From positions 1-5,351 of the forward strand of contig JASHTC010000113.1 of NCBI GenBank assembly GCA_030040755.1: a DNA stretch of 5,351 nucleotides, read 5' to 3'. The position numbers and the translations under genes are program-made. Positions 1 through 5,351 of this stretch are shown one piece after another. Every line of letters begins with the position of its first letter. Positions within the stretch are counted from its first letter, which is position 1. The stretch comes from Thermoplasmata archaeon (GTDB taxonomy: Archaea > Thermoplasmatota > Thermoplasmata > Lutacidiplasmatales > UBA184). The notes below the pieces were generated by a model that was not told where the DNA came from, ran no database searches, and saw nothing but the letters and a program-made list of their open reading frames with translations.

Positions 1-1430
1 CGGTGGTGGCGACGCTGATCCTGATTCTCATCGCGGTCGCGGCCGCGGCGGCACTCTACCTCTGGCTGGTTGCCTGGCAGGGCAGCATCACGGGGGGCAT
101 CGGTTCCCCGTCCGCCCAGTACACGGTGACCATCGGAGGGAGCACGTCCGCCTACCCGTTTACCTCGCTAGCGGCAACGCAGTTTGAGCAGAACAACTCG
201 GATGTCGTAATCTCGGACAACCAAGGCGGAAGCGGAGCCGGTATGCTCGCCGTGTGTGCGGGGAACGTACAGGTGGGAGTGTCCTCGTCCCTGGAAACTC
301 CCGCGCTTCTGGAGGCGAACGATGGATGTGCCGCAACACCCGGCATCACCGTCACGACGGTCGCCTACGACGCGGCGAGCACCACGACGCCCTCCCTGAA
401 AGCCCCGTCCATCGATGGTGTGTCGCTCACCACGGGTGTGTTCTCCACCACGGCGCCCTTCGACACAATCACCGCGGGAAGCACGACCCTGGCCTGGGAC
501 CAGATTCCCGATGCGGTGGCAGGCGCCGCCGTTGAGTTCGTTAGCGGCGCGCTCGGCGTCACCAGCACCGGCACCGACAAGTGTGGCCCGGCCGGAACCG
601 GCTCTTGCCTAGACTTCAACGTCACCGAGGCGGCGCTCACGGACGCGACCCCGTTCGCGGCTGCGGCGAACGCGGGCGTCACCGCTGGGTCGGCTCCGAG
701 CGGCGACCTTAACGTCGAAGGCGCATCCGCACTCACTATGTCCACCACGTCGGACGTCGCGACCGCACCTGACACCGCAACGAGCCCCTGCGGGTTCGCG
801 CTGTGTGCCGGCGGAACCACGACCACGGTTGCCCCCCCAACGGACACCATCGTGCCCGTTGAGCGGTTGGACGCTAGCGGAACGACTCAGGCGTTCGAGG
901 CCCGTGTCCTTGGCGCGTCCAGCTCCACGGGATTCGCGAGCACCTTTACGGGACTCAGCTTTAGCGGCTGTGGCGGGAACAACCTGCTGACGGACTGCGG
1001 AATCAGCCTCGCTAAGGCGGAGCAGGGCAACCCGGGCGTCATCAGTTACGTCGCGGGCAACCTGGACTCGATCGGCTACGCATCCGATGGGTTGACTCGG
1101 GCGGCATCGTCGGGCGTCACCTGCCAGGATGTCGCAACGGCGGCGTGCGGAATCGGTATTGAGTCTCCGGGCCAGGGCGCGGCGGTACAGCCGAGTCTCG
1201 GCGCGACAGGCTCGATCGCCGGTGGGATCGTCAACGGCGGGTTCGGTGCCCCCGGACTCACCACCACGCTGACGATTGCCGAGAGCTACTCGGGAGCCCG
1301 CCCGTTCGAGTTCGTCACCCTACAGCCCCCGACCGGAGAGGTTCAGCGGTTCATCGAGTTCATCACGGACCCGGCGAACAACCTCGACCTCGCGGCGGAG
1401 ACGGCAGAGGTCAGCCTCTACTCGATCTAA
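1..1430 (+). CDS. PstS-like substrate-binding protein with archaeal type IV pilin-like N-terminus (5' partial)
   Basis: Extracellular solute-binding protein of the PstS-like family, 475 residues visible (numbered from the GTG codon at position 3). The true start lies just left of the window, and the cut codon ending in CG would fit the proline of an 'SPVVATL' pilin motif. Residues 1-26 (VVATLILILIAVAAAA and following) form the hydrophobic helix typical of archaeal pilin/archaellin N-termini, so the protein is probably processed or anchored like a pilin. PstS-type landmarks follow in order: GGSTSAYP at 45-52, GGSGAG at 75-80, GVSSSL at 92-97, R288 with SGTT at 292-295, IGYAS at 357-361, and a C-terminal FIEFITDP at 450-457. 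The segment between GVSSSL and R288 is about 113 residues longer than in the PstS downstream, and residues 186-280 are Thr/Ala/Ser-rich. Ten cysteines fall into five close pairs. Ser96 stands where classical PstS has the phosphate-contacting Asp, so phosphate specificity is uncertain. N-glycosylation sequons occur at N64 and N206. A hairpin plus T-tract separates it from pstS, so it is probably its own transcription unit. Confidence 0.8.
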   Translation, partial: VVATLILILIAVAAAAALYLWLVAWQGSITGGIGSPSAQYTVTIGGSTSAYPFTSLAATQFEQNNSDVVISDNQGGSGAGMLAVCAGNVQVGVSSSLETPALLEANDGCAATPGITVTTVAYDAASTTTPSLKAPSIDGVSLTTGVFSTTAPFDTITAGSTTLAWDQIPDAVAGAAVEFVSGALGVTSTGTDKCGPAGTGSCLDFNVTEAALTDATPFAAAANAGVTAGSAPSGDLNVEGASALTMSTTSDVATAPDTATSPCGFALCAGGTTTTVAPPTDTIVPVERLDASGTTQAFEARVLGASSSTGFASTFTGLSFSGCGGNNLLTDCGISLAKAEQGNPGVISYVAGNLDSIGYASDGLTRAASSGVTCQDVATAACGIGIESPGQGAAVQPSLGATGSIAGGIVNGGFGAPGLTTTLTIAESYSGARPFEFVTLQPPTGEVQRFIEFITDPANNLDLAAETAEVSLYSI

Positions 1431-1463
1431 GGTAGAGCGGAACTCGGTTCGAGAAACCCCTTC

Positions 1464-1503
1464 CTCCCCCGGGGAACCCCGGGGGGGCCTCTCTTTTGCT
1501 TCT
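1464..1503 (+). terminator. GC hairpin followed by T-rich tract, probable terminator of the upstream gene
   Basis: A perfect inverted repeat (CCCCCGGG, loop GAAC, CCCGGGGG; 1466-1485) can be lengthened by a T-G wobble and a C-G pair to about 10 bp starting at 1464. A pyrimidine-rich run containing TTTT (1489-1503) follows directly. It begins 33 nt after the stop of the first gene. Archaeal termination depends mainly on the U-tract, so the T-run may matter more than the stem. The hairpin itself is certain; its role is inferred. Confidence 0.5.
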
Positions 1504-1687
1504 AAACGGGGCGCAGGACGACCGCTGGGAACTCCGGAGATTCCGTCGACCTATGGAGGTGCCCGGAGGATATGGCCGCGTCACTACCCCCCTTTCCTCC
1601 GACTTAAGGGGCGCCGACGAGACCCCTAATCGCTGGGGGAACTCCGCTCACAGGGAACGGTGACCTTCGTCGAGGTGTCGAGAAGCC
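1504..1687 (+). promoter_or_regulatory. Leader/promoter region of the pst operon
   Basis: This is the non-coding stretch ahead of pstS and should hold its promoter. No strong archaeal BRE/TATA box is visible. The best A+T candidate is ACTTAAGG at 1602-1609, which would put transcription start near 1630 and give a leader of about 55 nt. Three structured elements are visible. One is a dyad GGAA-CTCCGGAG-a-TTCC (1528-1544). Another is a 10-nt direct repeat GGGAACTCCG at 1527-1536 and 1637-1646. The third is a weak dyad TTAaGGGG/CCCCTAA (1604-1629) spanning the TATA candidate. Any of these could bind a phosphate-responsive regulator, but none matches a motif I recognise. Confidence 0.35.
1672..1677 (+). 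promoter_or_regulatory. Ribosome-binding site of pstS
   Basis: GAGGTG is a six-base match to the archaeal anti-Shine-Dalgarno complement (GGAGGTGAT). It ends 10 nt before the ATG at 1688 and supports that start, which also gives a sensible short charged cytoplasmic segment before the membrane helix. Confidence 0.55.
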
Positions 1688-2878
1688 ATGAGTAGCACAG
1701 GCGCGACGTCGCCCTCGAGCGAGACGATCGAACGAAAGCGTTCACGAGCCCCACTGTACGCCGTCGTCGCGATAGTCGTAGTGATCGTAATCGTCGTGGC
1801 AGGATTCTACGCCGGTTGGTTCAAGAGCGCGTCGAGCGCCTCGTCCGGGAATTGTGCGCCTCCGACCGGTGTCACGATCATCGGGGCGGGGTCCACCTTG
1901 GTCTACCCCTTGATGTTCCAGTGGGAGACGGTGTTCGGTGGAGGCACGACCGTCAATTATGCCTCCGTGGGCAGCTCGGCCGGAATCACCGACATCAGCG
2001 CGAAGACCGTGGATTTCGGGGCGAGCGATGCCCCCCTCAATCCGGCGCAGCGGGCGACGGCGGCCGGCGTGCTCACCATCCCGGAGTCCGCGGGAGGCGT
2101 GGTGCCGATCTACAACCTGCCCGGCGTCGGGACGCTCAACTTCAACGGAACCGTGCTCGCGGACATCTACCTCGGCACCATCAGCTATTGGAACAGTCCT
2201 GCGCTGGCGGCGCTGAACCCCGACGCTAGTCTGCCCGACCAGCCGATCCAGGTGGTCTACCGGTCGGACGGCAGCGGTACGACCTTCATCTGGACCAGCT
2301 ACCTGTCGCTGGAAGACGCGACCTTCGCGAGTCAGATCGGCAAGGGCACTCAGGTCGACTGGCCGGTCGGTTCCGGGGAACCGAAGAACGCGGGCGTCGC
2401 GGGGTACGTCCAGGAGACTCCGTACACCATCGGCTACGTCGACCTCAATTATGCCCTTAACGGGGGGATCCAGTTCGGAAGGGTGGAGAATCCGCAGGGC
2501 AACTTCATCCTCGCCAGCGTGAACAACACCGCCTCGGCGCTGCGGGACGCCAACCCGACCCTCCCGGCGGGGAACGGGGACTGGTACAACGTTTCCGTGC
2601 TGAACGCACCCGGCCTCTACGACTACCCGATCACCTCGCTCACCTACATTCTCGTTTACCAGGACCTGAGCGGGGCCTACGGCAGCTCGTTCAGCCTCAA
2701 CCAGGCCAAGGCGCTGGTCGATTTCCTCTACTGGATGGTCACGACGGGGCAAACCTACTCCGCGGAACTCTACTACGTTCCGCTCCCCCCCTCCGTCGTC
2801 GCCAACTCGGAGGCTTCGATCGGGTCGATCACCTTCAACGGCGCCACTGTGCCCAACAGTTGCGGATCGTCGGTCTAG
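1688..2878 (+). CDS. pstS: Phosphate ABC transporter, substrate-binding protein PstS
   Basis: High-affinity phosphate receptor on the outer face of the membrane, 396 residues. A basic patch (ERKRSR, 15-20) precedes a hydrophobic helix at about 23-40, then a Ser-rich linker (47-54) and the binding domain from about residue 60. There is no lipobox around C56, so it is probably anchored by the uncleaved helix with the domain outside. Landmarks match bacterial PstS closely: GAGSTLVYP (66-74), VGSSAGI (94-100), TVDFGASDAPL (107-117), YRSDGSGTTF (191-200), VDWPVGSG (223-230), GYVQETPYTIGYV (239-251). By alignment to mature E. coli PstS, the phosphate contacts T10, S38, D56, R135, S139, G140 and T141 correspond to T70, S96, D114, R192, S196, G197 and T198, and all are conserved. 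Only two cysteines occur, C56 and C392, near the two ends of the domain. Sequons lie at N153, N279 and N301. It is the first gene of a pstSCAB operon. Confidence 0.95.
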   Translation: MSSTGATSPSSETIERKRSRAPLYAVVAIVVVIVIVVAGFYAGWFKSASSASSGNCAPPTGVTIIGAGSTLVYPLMFQWETVFGGGTTVNYASVGSSAGITDISAKTVDFGASDAPLNPAQRATAAGVLTIPESAGGVVPIYNLPGVGTLNFNGTVLADIYLGTISYWNSPALAALNPDASLPDQPIQVVYRSDGSGTTFIWTSYLSLEDATFASQIGKGTQVDWPVGSGEPKNAGVAGYVQETPYTIGYVDLNYALNGGIQFGRVENPQGNFILASVNNTASALRDANPTLPAGNGDWYNVSVLNAPGLYDYPITSLTYILVYQDLSGAYGSSFSLNQAKALVDFLYWMVTTGQTYSAELYYVPLPPSVVANSEASIGSITFNGATVPNSCGSSV

Positions 2879-2895
2879 GCGCACGAGGGCCGGGC

Positions 2896-2936
2896 GTGGG
2901 CGAGCACCGGGGGAGCGCCGGTTCGTGGTCGCCCAC
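2896..2936 (+). repeat. Inverted repeat (RNA hairpin) between pstS and pstC
   Basis: GTGGGCGA (2896-2903) is perfectly complementary to TCGCCCAC (2929-2936). Past a single G-G mismatch, CAC (2905-2907) pairs with GTG (2925-2927), giving an 11-bp stem around a 17-nt loop that itself contains two CCGG blocks. It starts 17 nt after the pstS stop and ends 4 nt before the pstC ribosome-binding site. No T-tract follows, so it is not a typical terminator. A role in stabilising the pstS message or damping translation of pstC is an inference from other binding-protein/permease junctions. Confidence 0.55.
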
Positions 2937-2940
2937 CGAA

Positions 2941-2946
2941 GAGGAT
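2941..2946 (+). promoter_or_regulatory. Ribosome-binding site of pstC
   Basis: GAGGAT lies 6 nt before the GTG at 2953 and fixes that non-ATG start. The only nearby ATG (2945) is out of frame with pstC and meets a TGA after three codons. Confidence 0.5.
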
Positions 2947-2952
2947 GCCTAG

Positions 2953-3924
2953 GTGACCGGGCCGGGCCAAGCCACCTCGAGCAGTCGAAGGAGGCACGCG
3001 CCGGCACGAATCGGGGACCGGTTGTTCCTGGGGTTCGTCACCGCCGGTGGCGTAGTCCTCCTCGTCCTCATCTTCCTGATCCTGGCGGTGCTGATCGCCC
3101 AGTCGGAGCCGGCATTCCGCGCCTTCGGGCTGGAGTTCTTGGTCGGCACTCGATGGGACGTCACTCGGCAAGTCTACGGCGTGATTCCCTTCGTGGCCGG
3201 GACCCTCATCACGAGCGGGATCGCGCTCTTGCTGGGCCTGCCGTTGGCCCTGGGGGCGGCGATCTTCCTCACGACGCAAGCCCCCGTGGCGTTCCGTGGC
3301 CCCCTGGGGACGGTCATCGACCTGCTCGCCGCCATCCCCTCGGTTGTGTACGGATTCTGGGGGCTCCTGGTCCTGGCCCCGTTCATGCGCACGACGGCCG
3401 ACCCCGCCCTTCAACGGTACCTCGGCTGGACCGGCGCCTTCGGGGGAACGGCGACCGGAACCGGTGTGCTGACCGCGGGGGTGGTCCTCGCGATCATGGT
3501 CATCCCCACGATCTCGGCCATTAGCCGCGAAACGCTCGCGGCCGTGCCGGCGAGCCAGCGGGAGGCGGCGCTCAGCCTGGGGGCGACGTCCTGGGAGACG
3601 ACCCGGGTCGCGAGTCTACCCTACGCGCGGGCCGGGATATTTGGAGCTACCGTGCTCGGACTTGGCCGAGCCCTGGGGGAGACGATGGCAGTTACCATGA
3701 CAATCGGCAACCACGATGCCGTCCCGACCTCGCTGTTCTCCCAGGGGCAGTCGATCGCGAGCCTCATCGCGAACGAATTGGTCAACAACACGGGTCCGCT
3801 TCAGTACTCCGCGATCATTGAAGCCGGGCTCATCCTCCTCATGATCTCCTTGCTGGTGAACGTCGGCGCCCGGCTCCTTCTCTGGCGGGTCACGGGCTCC
3901 GTCGGGTCGGAGGCACCACGATGA
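2953..3924 (+). CDS. pstC: Phosphate ABC transporter permease PstC
   Basis: Membrane subunit that pairs with PstA to form the phosphate channel; 323 residues, a usual length for the family. A basic N-terminus (SRRRHAPAR, 11-19) is followed by about six hydrophobic segments: roughly 27-49, 77-106, 116-145, 170-192, 226-250 and 287-311. The PstC-typical stretch AAIPSVVYGFWGLL lies at 126-139. The cytoplasmic EAA loop that docks on the ATPase is clear from E204 (EAALSLGATSW) through SLPYARAGI, and is followed by GLGRALGETMAV (236-247), a hallmark of this permease family. The start is GTG, supported by GAGGAT six bases upstream. The last codons overlap the start of pstA in an ATGA arrangement, which suggests translational coupling. 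A stem-loop sits in the 74-nt gap behind pstS, so pstC may be expressed at a lower level than the binding protein. Confidence 0.93.
   Translation: MTGPGQATSSSRRRHAPARIGDRLFLGFVTAGGVVLLVLIFLILAVLIAQSEPAFRAFGLEFLVGTRWDVTRQVYGVIPFVAGTLITSGIALLLGLPLALGAAIFLTTQAPVAFRGPLGTVIDLLAAIPSVVYGFWGLLVLAPFMRTTADPALQRYLGWTGAFGGTATGTGVLTAGVVLAIMVIPTISAISRETLAAVPASQREAALSLGATSWETTRVASLPYARAGIFGATVLGLGRALGETMAVTMTIGNHDAVPTSLFSQGQSIASLIANELVNNTGPLQYSAIIEAGLILLMISLLVNVGARLLLWRVTGSVGSEAPR
3909..3913 (+). promoter_or_regulatory. Ribosome-binding site of pstA
   Basis: GGAGG inside the end of pstC lies 7 nt before the first of two tandem ATG codons (3921 and 3924). The spacing favours 3921 over 3924. Confidence 0.5.
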
Positions 3925-4802
3925 TGGCCCGCCATCTCCGGCGCAAGCTGTGGAGCCACGCCCTCACGGCGTTGATGGGCCTCTGTGTGATCGTCGTACT
4001 GATCCCGTTCGCCAGCATCGTCTATGAGGCGGCCAGCATCGGCGGACCGGTCCTGTCGCCCACGCTGTTCACGGCCGGTCTGCCCGCACCGTGCTCCCCG
4101 GTCAACGGGGTGGTCTGCCCGGTCGGCGGGATCGGCCCCGCGCTCCAGGGGACGCTCATCCTGATCGGTCTTGCGGCCCTGATCTCGGTGCCGATCGGCC
4201 TCGCGGCGGCGATCGTCGCATCGGAGTACCGCGGTCGGTTCCTTGGGTTGGCGATCAGCTTCGTCGCCGATGTCCTGACCGGGCTTCCCTCGATCATCGC
4301 GGGGGTCTTCATCTACGCCTACTTCGTGATCTACTACCCGTCGATCGTCTACAGCACCATCACCGGAGCGCTCGCGCTATCGGTCATCATGATCCCGATC
4401 GTGACCCGCACGACGGAGGTGGCCTTGCGGACGGTGCCCCAGGAGCTTCGGGAAGCGGCGCTGGCTCTCGGAATTCCCAAGTGGCGCACGACGCTCCAGA
4501 TCGTGGTCGCGACCGCGCTACCGGCCATCCTCACGGGGATCCTGCTCGCCGTGATGCGCGCCTCGGGAGAGGCGGCGCCGCTCCTCTTCACCGCGTTCGG
4601 TAGTCGGCTCGGCTTCACGGGGCTCACCAACCCTATCGAGGCCCTCCCGCTCATGATCTACAATTTCGCGGAGAGCGGCTGGCACAACTGGATCCAGCTC
4701 GCGTGGGCCGGGGCGCTCGTCTTGATCCTCCTGATCCTGGTCACGAGCCTGCTCTCTCGGTGGACGATCCAGCGGATGGTGCGGCGGATGCGGGGGGGCT
4801 GA
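3921..4802 (+). CDS. pstA: Phosphate ABC transporter permease PstA
   Basis: Second channel-forming permease of the Pst system; 293 residues, normal for PstA. Hydrophobic segments lie at about 14-36, 72-103, 108-138, 146-166, 193-215 and 256-278. The PstA signature region GLPSIIAGVFIYAYFV is at 121-136. The cytoplasmic EAA loop starts at E178 (EAALALGIPKWRTT) and leads to a VMRASGEAAPLLFTA segment (211-225), where the family has its conserved SGEAAPL. The outer loop between the first two helices carries two cysteines, C58 and C66 (PCSPVNGVVC), that could form a disulfide. Its ATG overlaps the pstC stop by four bases. Its TGA is followed by one ATT codon and then the pstB GTG, with all three in one frame. 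Confidence 0.93.
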   Translation: MMARHLRRKLWSHALTALMGLCVIVVLIPFASIVYEAASIGGPVLSPTLFTAGLPAPCSPVNGVVCPVGGIGPALQGTLILIGLAALISVPIGLAAAIVASEYRGRFLGLAISFVADVLTGLPSIIAGVFIYAYFVIYYPSIVYSTITGALALSVIMIPIVTRTTEVALRTVPQELREAALALGIPKWRTTLQIVVATALPAILTGILLAVMRASGEAAPLLFTAFGSRLGFTGLTNPIEALPLMIYNFAESGWHNWIQLAWAGALVLILLILVTSLLSRWTIQRMVRRMRGG

Positions 4803-4805
4803 ATT

Positions 4806-5351
4806 GTGGCGTCGCCCACGAAGCTGCGGATCGAGGGTCTCTCGGCCTACTACGGCACGAACCGAGCCCTCTCGGACATCTCGCTCGACTTTCCGGAGCG
4901 GGAGGTCAGCGCCATCATCGGACCGTCGGGCTGCGGCAAATCGACCCTGATCCGCTGCCTCAACCGACTCCACGAGACGATCCCGCGGACGCGGGTGGAG
5001 GGCCGAATCCTCCTGGACGGCGAGGACATCCTGGAGCTCGACCCGGTACTCGTACGGCGACGCGTCGGGATGGTGTTCCAGAAGCCGAACCCGTTCGTCA
5101 CGATGTCGATCTACGACAACGTGAGCGTTGCGCTGAGGTTCAACGGCCACCACTCCCGGGACGAGATCGACCGGGCGGTGGTCCGCAGCCTCAAGCATGC
5201 CGCGCTGTGGGAGGAGGTCAAGGACCGGATCGACGCTCCCGCGGTGTCGCTCTCGGGCGGGCAGCAACAACGGCTCTGCATCGCCCGGGCCCTGGCCGCG
5301 GAGCCCGAGGTACTGCTCATGGACGAACCGTGCTCGGCGCTGGACCCGGTC
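4806..5351 (+). CDS. pstB: Phosphate ABC transporter ATP-binding protein PstB (3' partial)
   Basis: ATPase subunit that powers phosphate import; 182 residues are visible and the frame is open to the window edge. PstB proteins are usually about 250 residues, so roughly the last 70, including the H-loop histidine, are missing. Motifs in order: A-loop region with Y15/Y16, Walker A GPSGCGKST (39-47), LNRLHE (52-57), Q-loop FQKPNPF (91-97) with Q92, ABC signature LSGGQQQRLCIARAL (149-163), Walker B VLLMDEP (169-175) and D-loop CSALDP (176-181). The FQKPNPF and DEPCSALDP forms are typical of PstB among ABC ATPases. GTG at 4806 is the best start, because it is the first common start codon after the in-frame pstA stop and gives a normal-length N-terminus. 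An ATT at 4803 is the only other in-frame possibility. The ribosome-binding site is poor (only a G-run inside the end of pstA), so translation probably depends on coupling to pstA. Confidence 0.93.
   Translation, partial: MASPTKLRIEGLSAYYGTNRALSDISLDFPEREVSAIIGPSGCGKSTLIRCLNRLHETIPRTRVEGRILLDGEDILELDPVLVRRRVGMVFQKPNPFVTMSIYDNVSVALRFNGHHSRDEIDRAVVRSLKHAALWEEVKDRIDAPAVSLSGGQQQRLCIARALAAEPEVLLMDEPCSALDPV

Noticed and set aside
1572..1607. Tiny frame with ATG preceded by GGAGGA in the pstS leader (11 residues, Pro-rich)
   Set aside because: The purine-rich stretch is only one base from the ATG, too close for a ribosome-binding site. The peptide resembles nothing known, and chance is a sufficient explanation.
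1276..1629. Plus-strand frame running from inside the first gene into the intergenic region
   Set aside because: Most of it is an alternate frame of the upstream gene, giving an Arg/Ser-rich product with no domain. Its tail crosses the probable terminator.
1841..1855. Possible lipoprotein cysteine (C56) in PstS
   Set aside because: The preceding residues (SSGN) do not fit a lipobox, and the cysteine is about 15 residues beyond the hydrophobic helix.
1742..3007. Long open frame on the minus strand (421 codons) opposite pstS
   Set aside because: It mirrors a certain pstS gene. The translation is Arg/Asp/Gly-rich with no recognisable domain, as expected from the complement of GC-rich coding DNA.
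4518..5270. 250-codon minus-strand frame opposite pstA/pstB
   Set aside because: It overlaps two clearly conserved genes and gives a low-complexity charged translation with no motif.

Overview
This window is a G+C-rich stretch from what is probably an archaeon, most likely a high-GC member of the Thermoplasmatota. All the recognisable genes lie on the + strand and belong to phosphate uptake. The archaeal call rests on three things. The first protein has a type IV pilin/archaellin-like N-terminal hydrophobic segment. Both substrate-binding proteins look membrane-tethered by an N-terminal helix rather than by a lipobox. Ribosome-binding sites resemble the archaeal GGAGGTG consensus. The lineage call is an inference, because there is no rRNA or marker gene here.

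Layout. (1) Positions 1-1430 hold a large PstS-like periplasmic-binding-type protein that lacks only its extreme N-terminus. It carries a pilin-like N-terminal segment, five neighbouring cysteine pairs and a Thr/Ala/Ser-rich insertion between its lobes. (2) Positions 1431-1687 are intergenic: a strong GC hairpin followed by a T-rich tract (probable terminator of gene 1), then the leader of the next operon with a weak TATA candidate, short dyads, a 10-nt direct repeat and a GAGGTG ribosome-binding site. (3) Positions 1688-2878 hold a canonical PstS with every phosphate-contacting residue of the family in place. (4) Positions 2879-2952 contain a clear inverted repeat between pstS and pstC. (5) pstC (2953-3924) and pstA (3921-4802) overlap by four bases. 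(6) pstB starts at 4806, three bases after the pstA stop and in the same reading frame, and runs off the right edge with its Walker A, Q-loop, signature, Walker B and D-loop motifs present.

How they work together. PstS captures inorganic phosphate outside the membrane, PstC and PstA form the channel, and PstB hydrolyses ATP on the cytoplasmic face. The gene order pstS-pstC-pstA-pstB is the classic one and phoU may follow outside the window. The upstream gene looks like a second, diverged binding protein with its own terminator and a different kind of membrane anchor. It could feed the same transporter, act as a phosphate sensor or scavenger, or bind another ligand.

The transporter itself is ordinary. 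The most interesting item is the pilin-like, cysteine-rich PstS-like protein next to a conventional PstS. I see no CRISPR array, mobile element, tRNA or rRNA.
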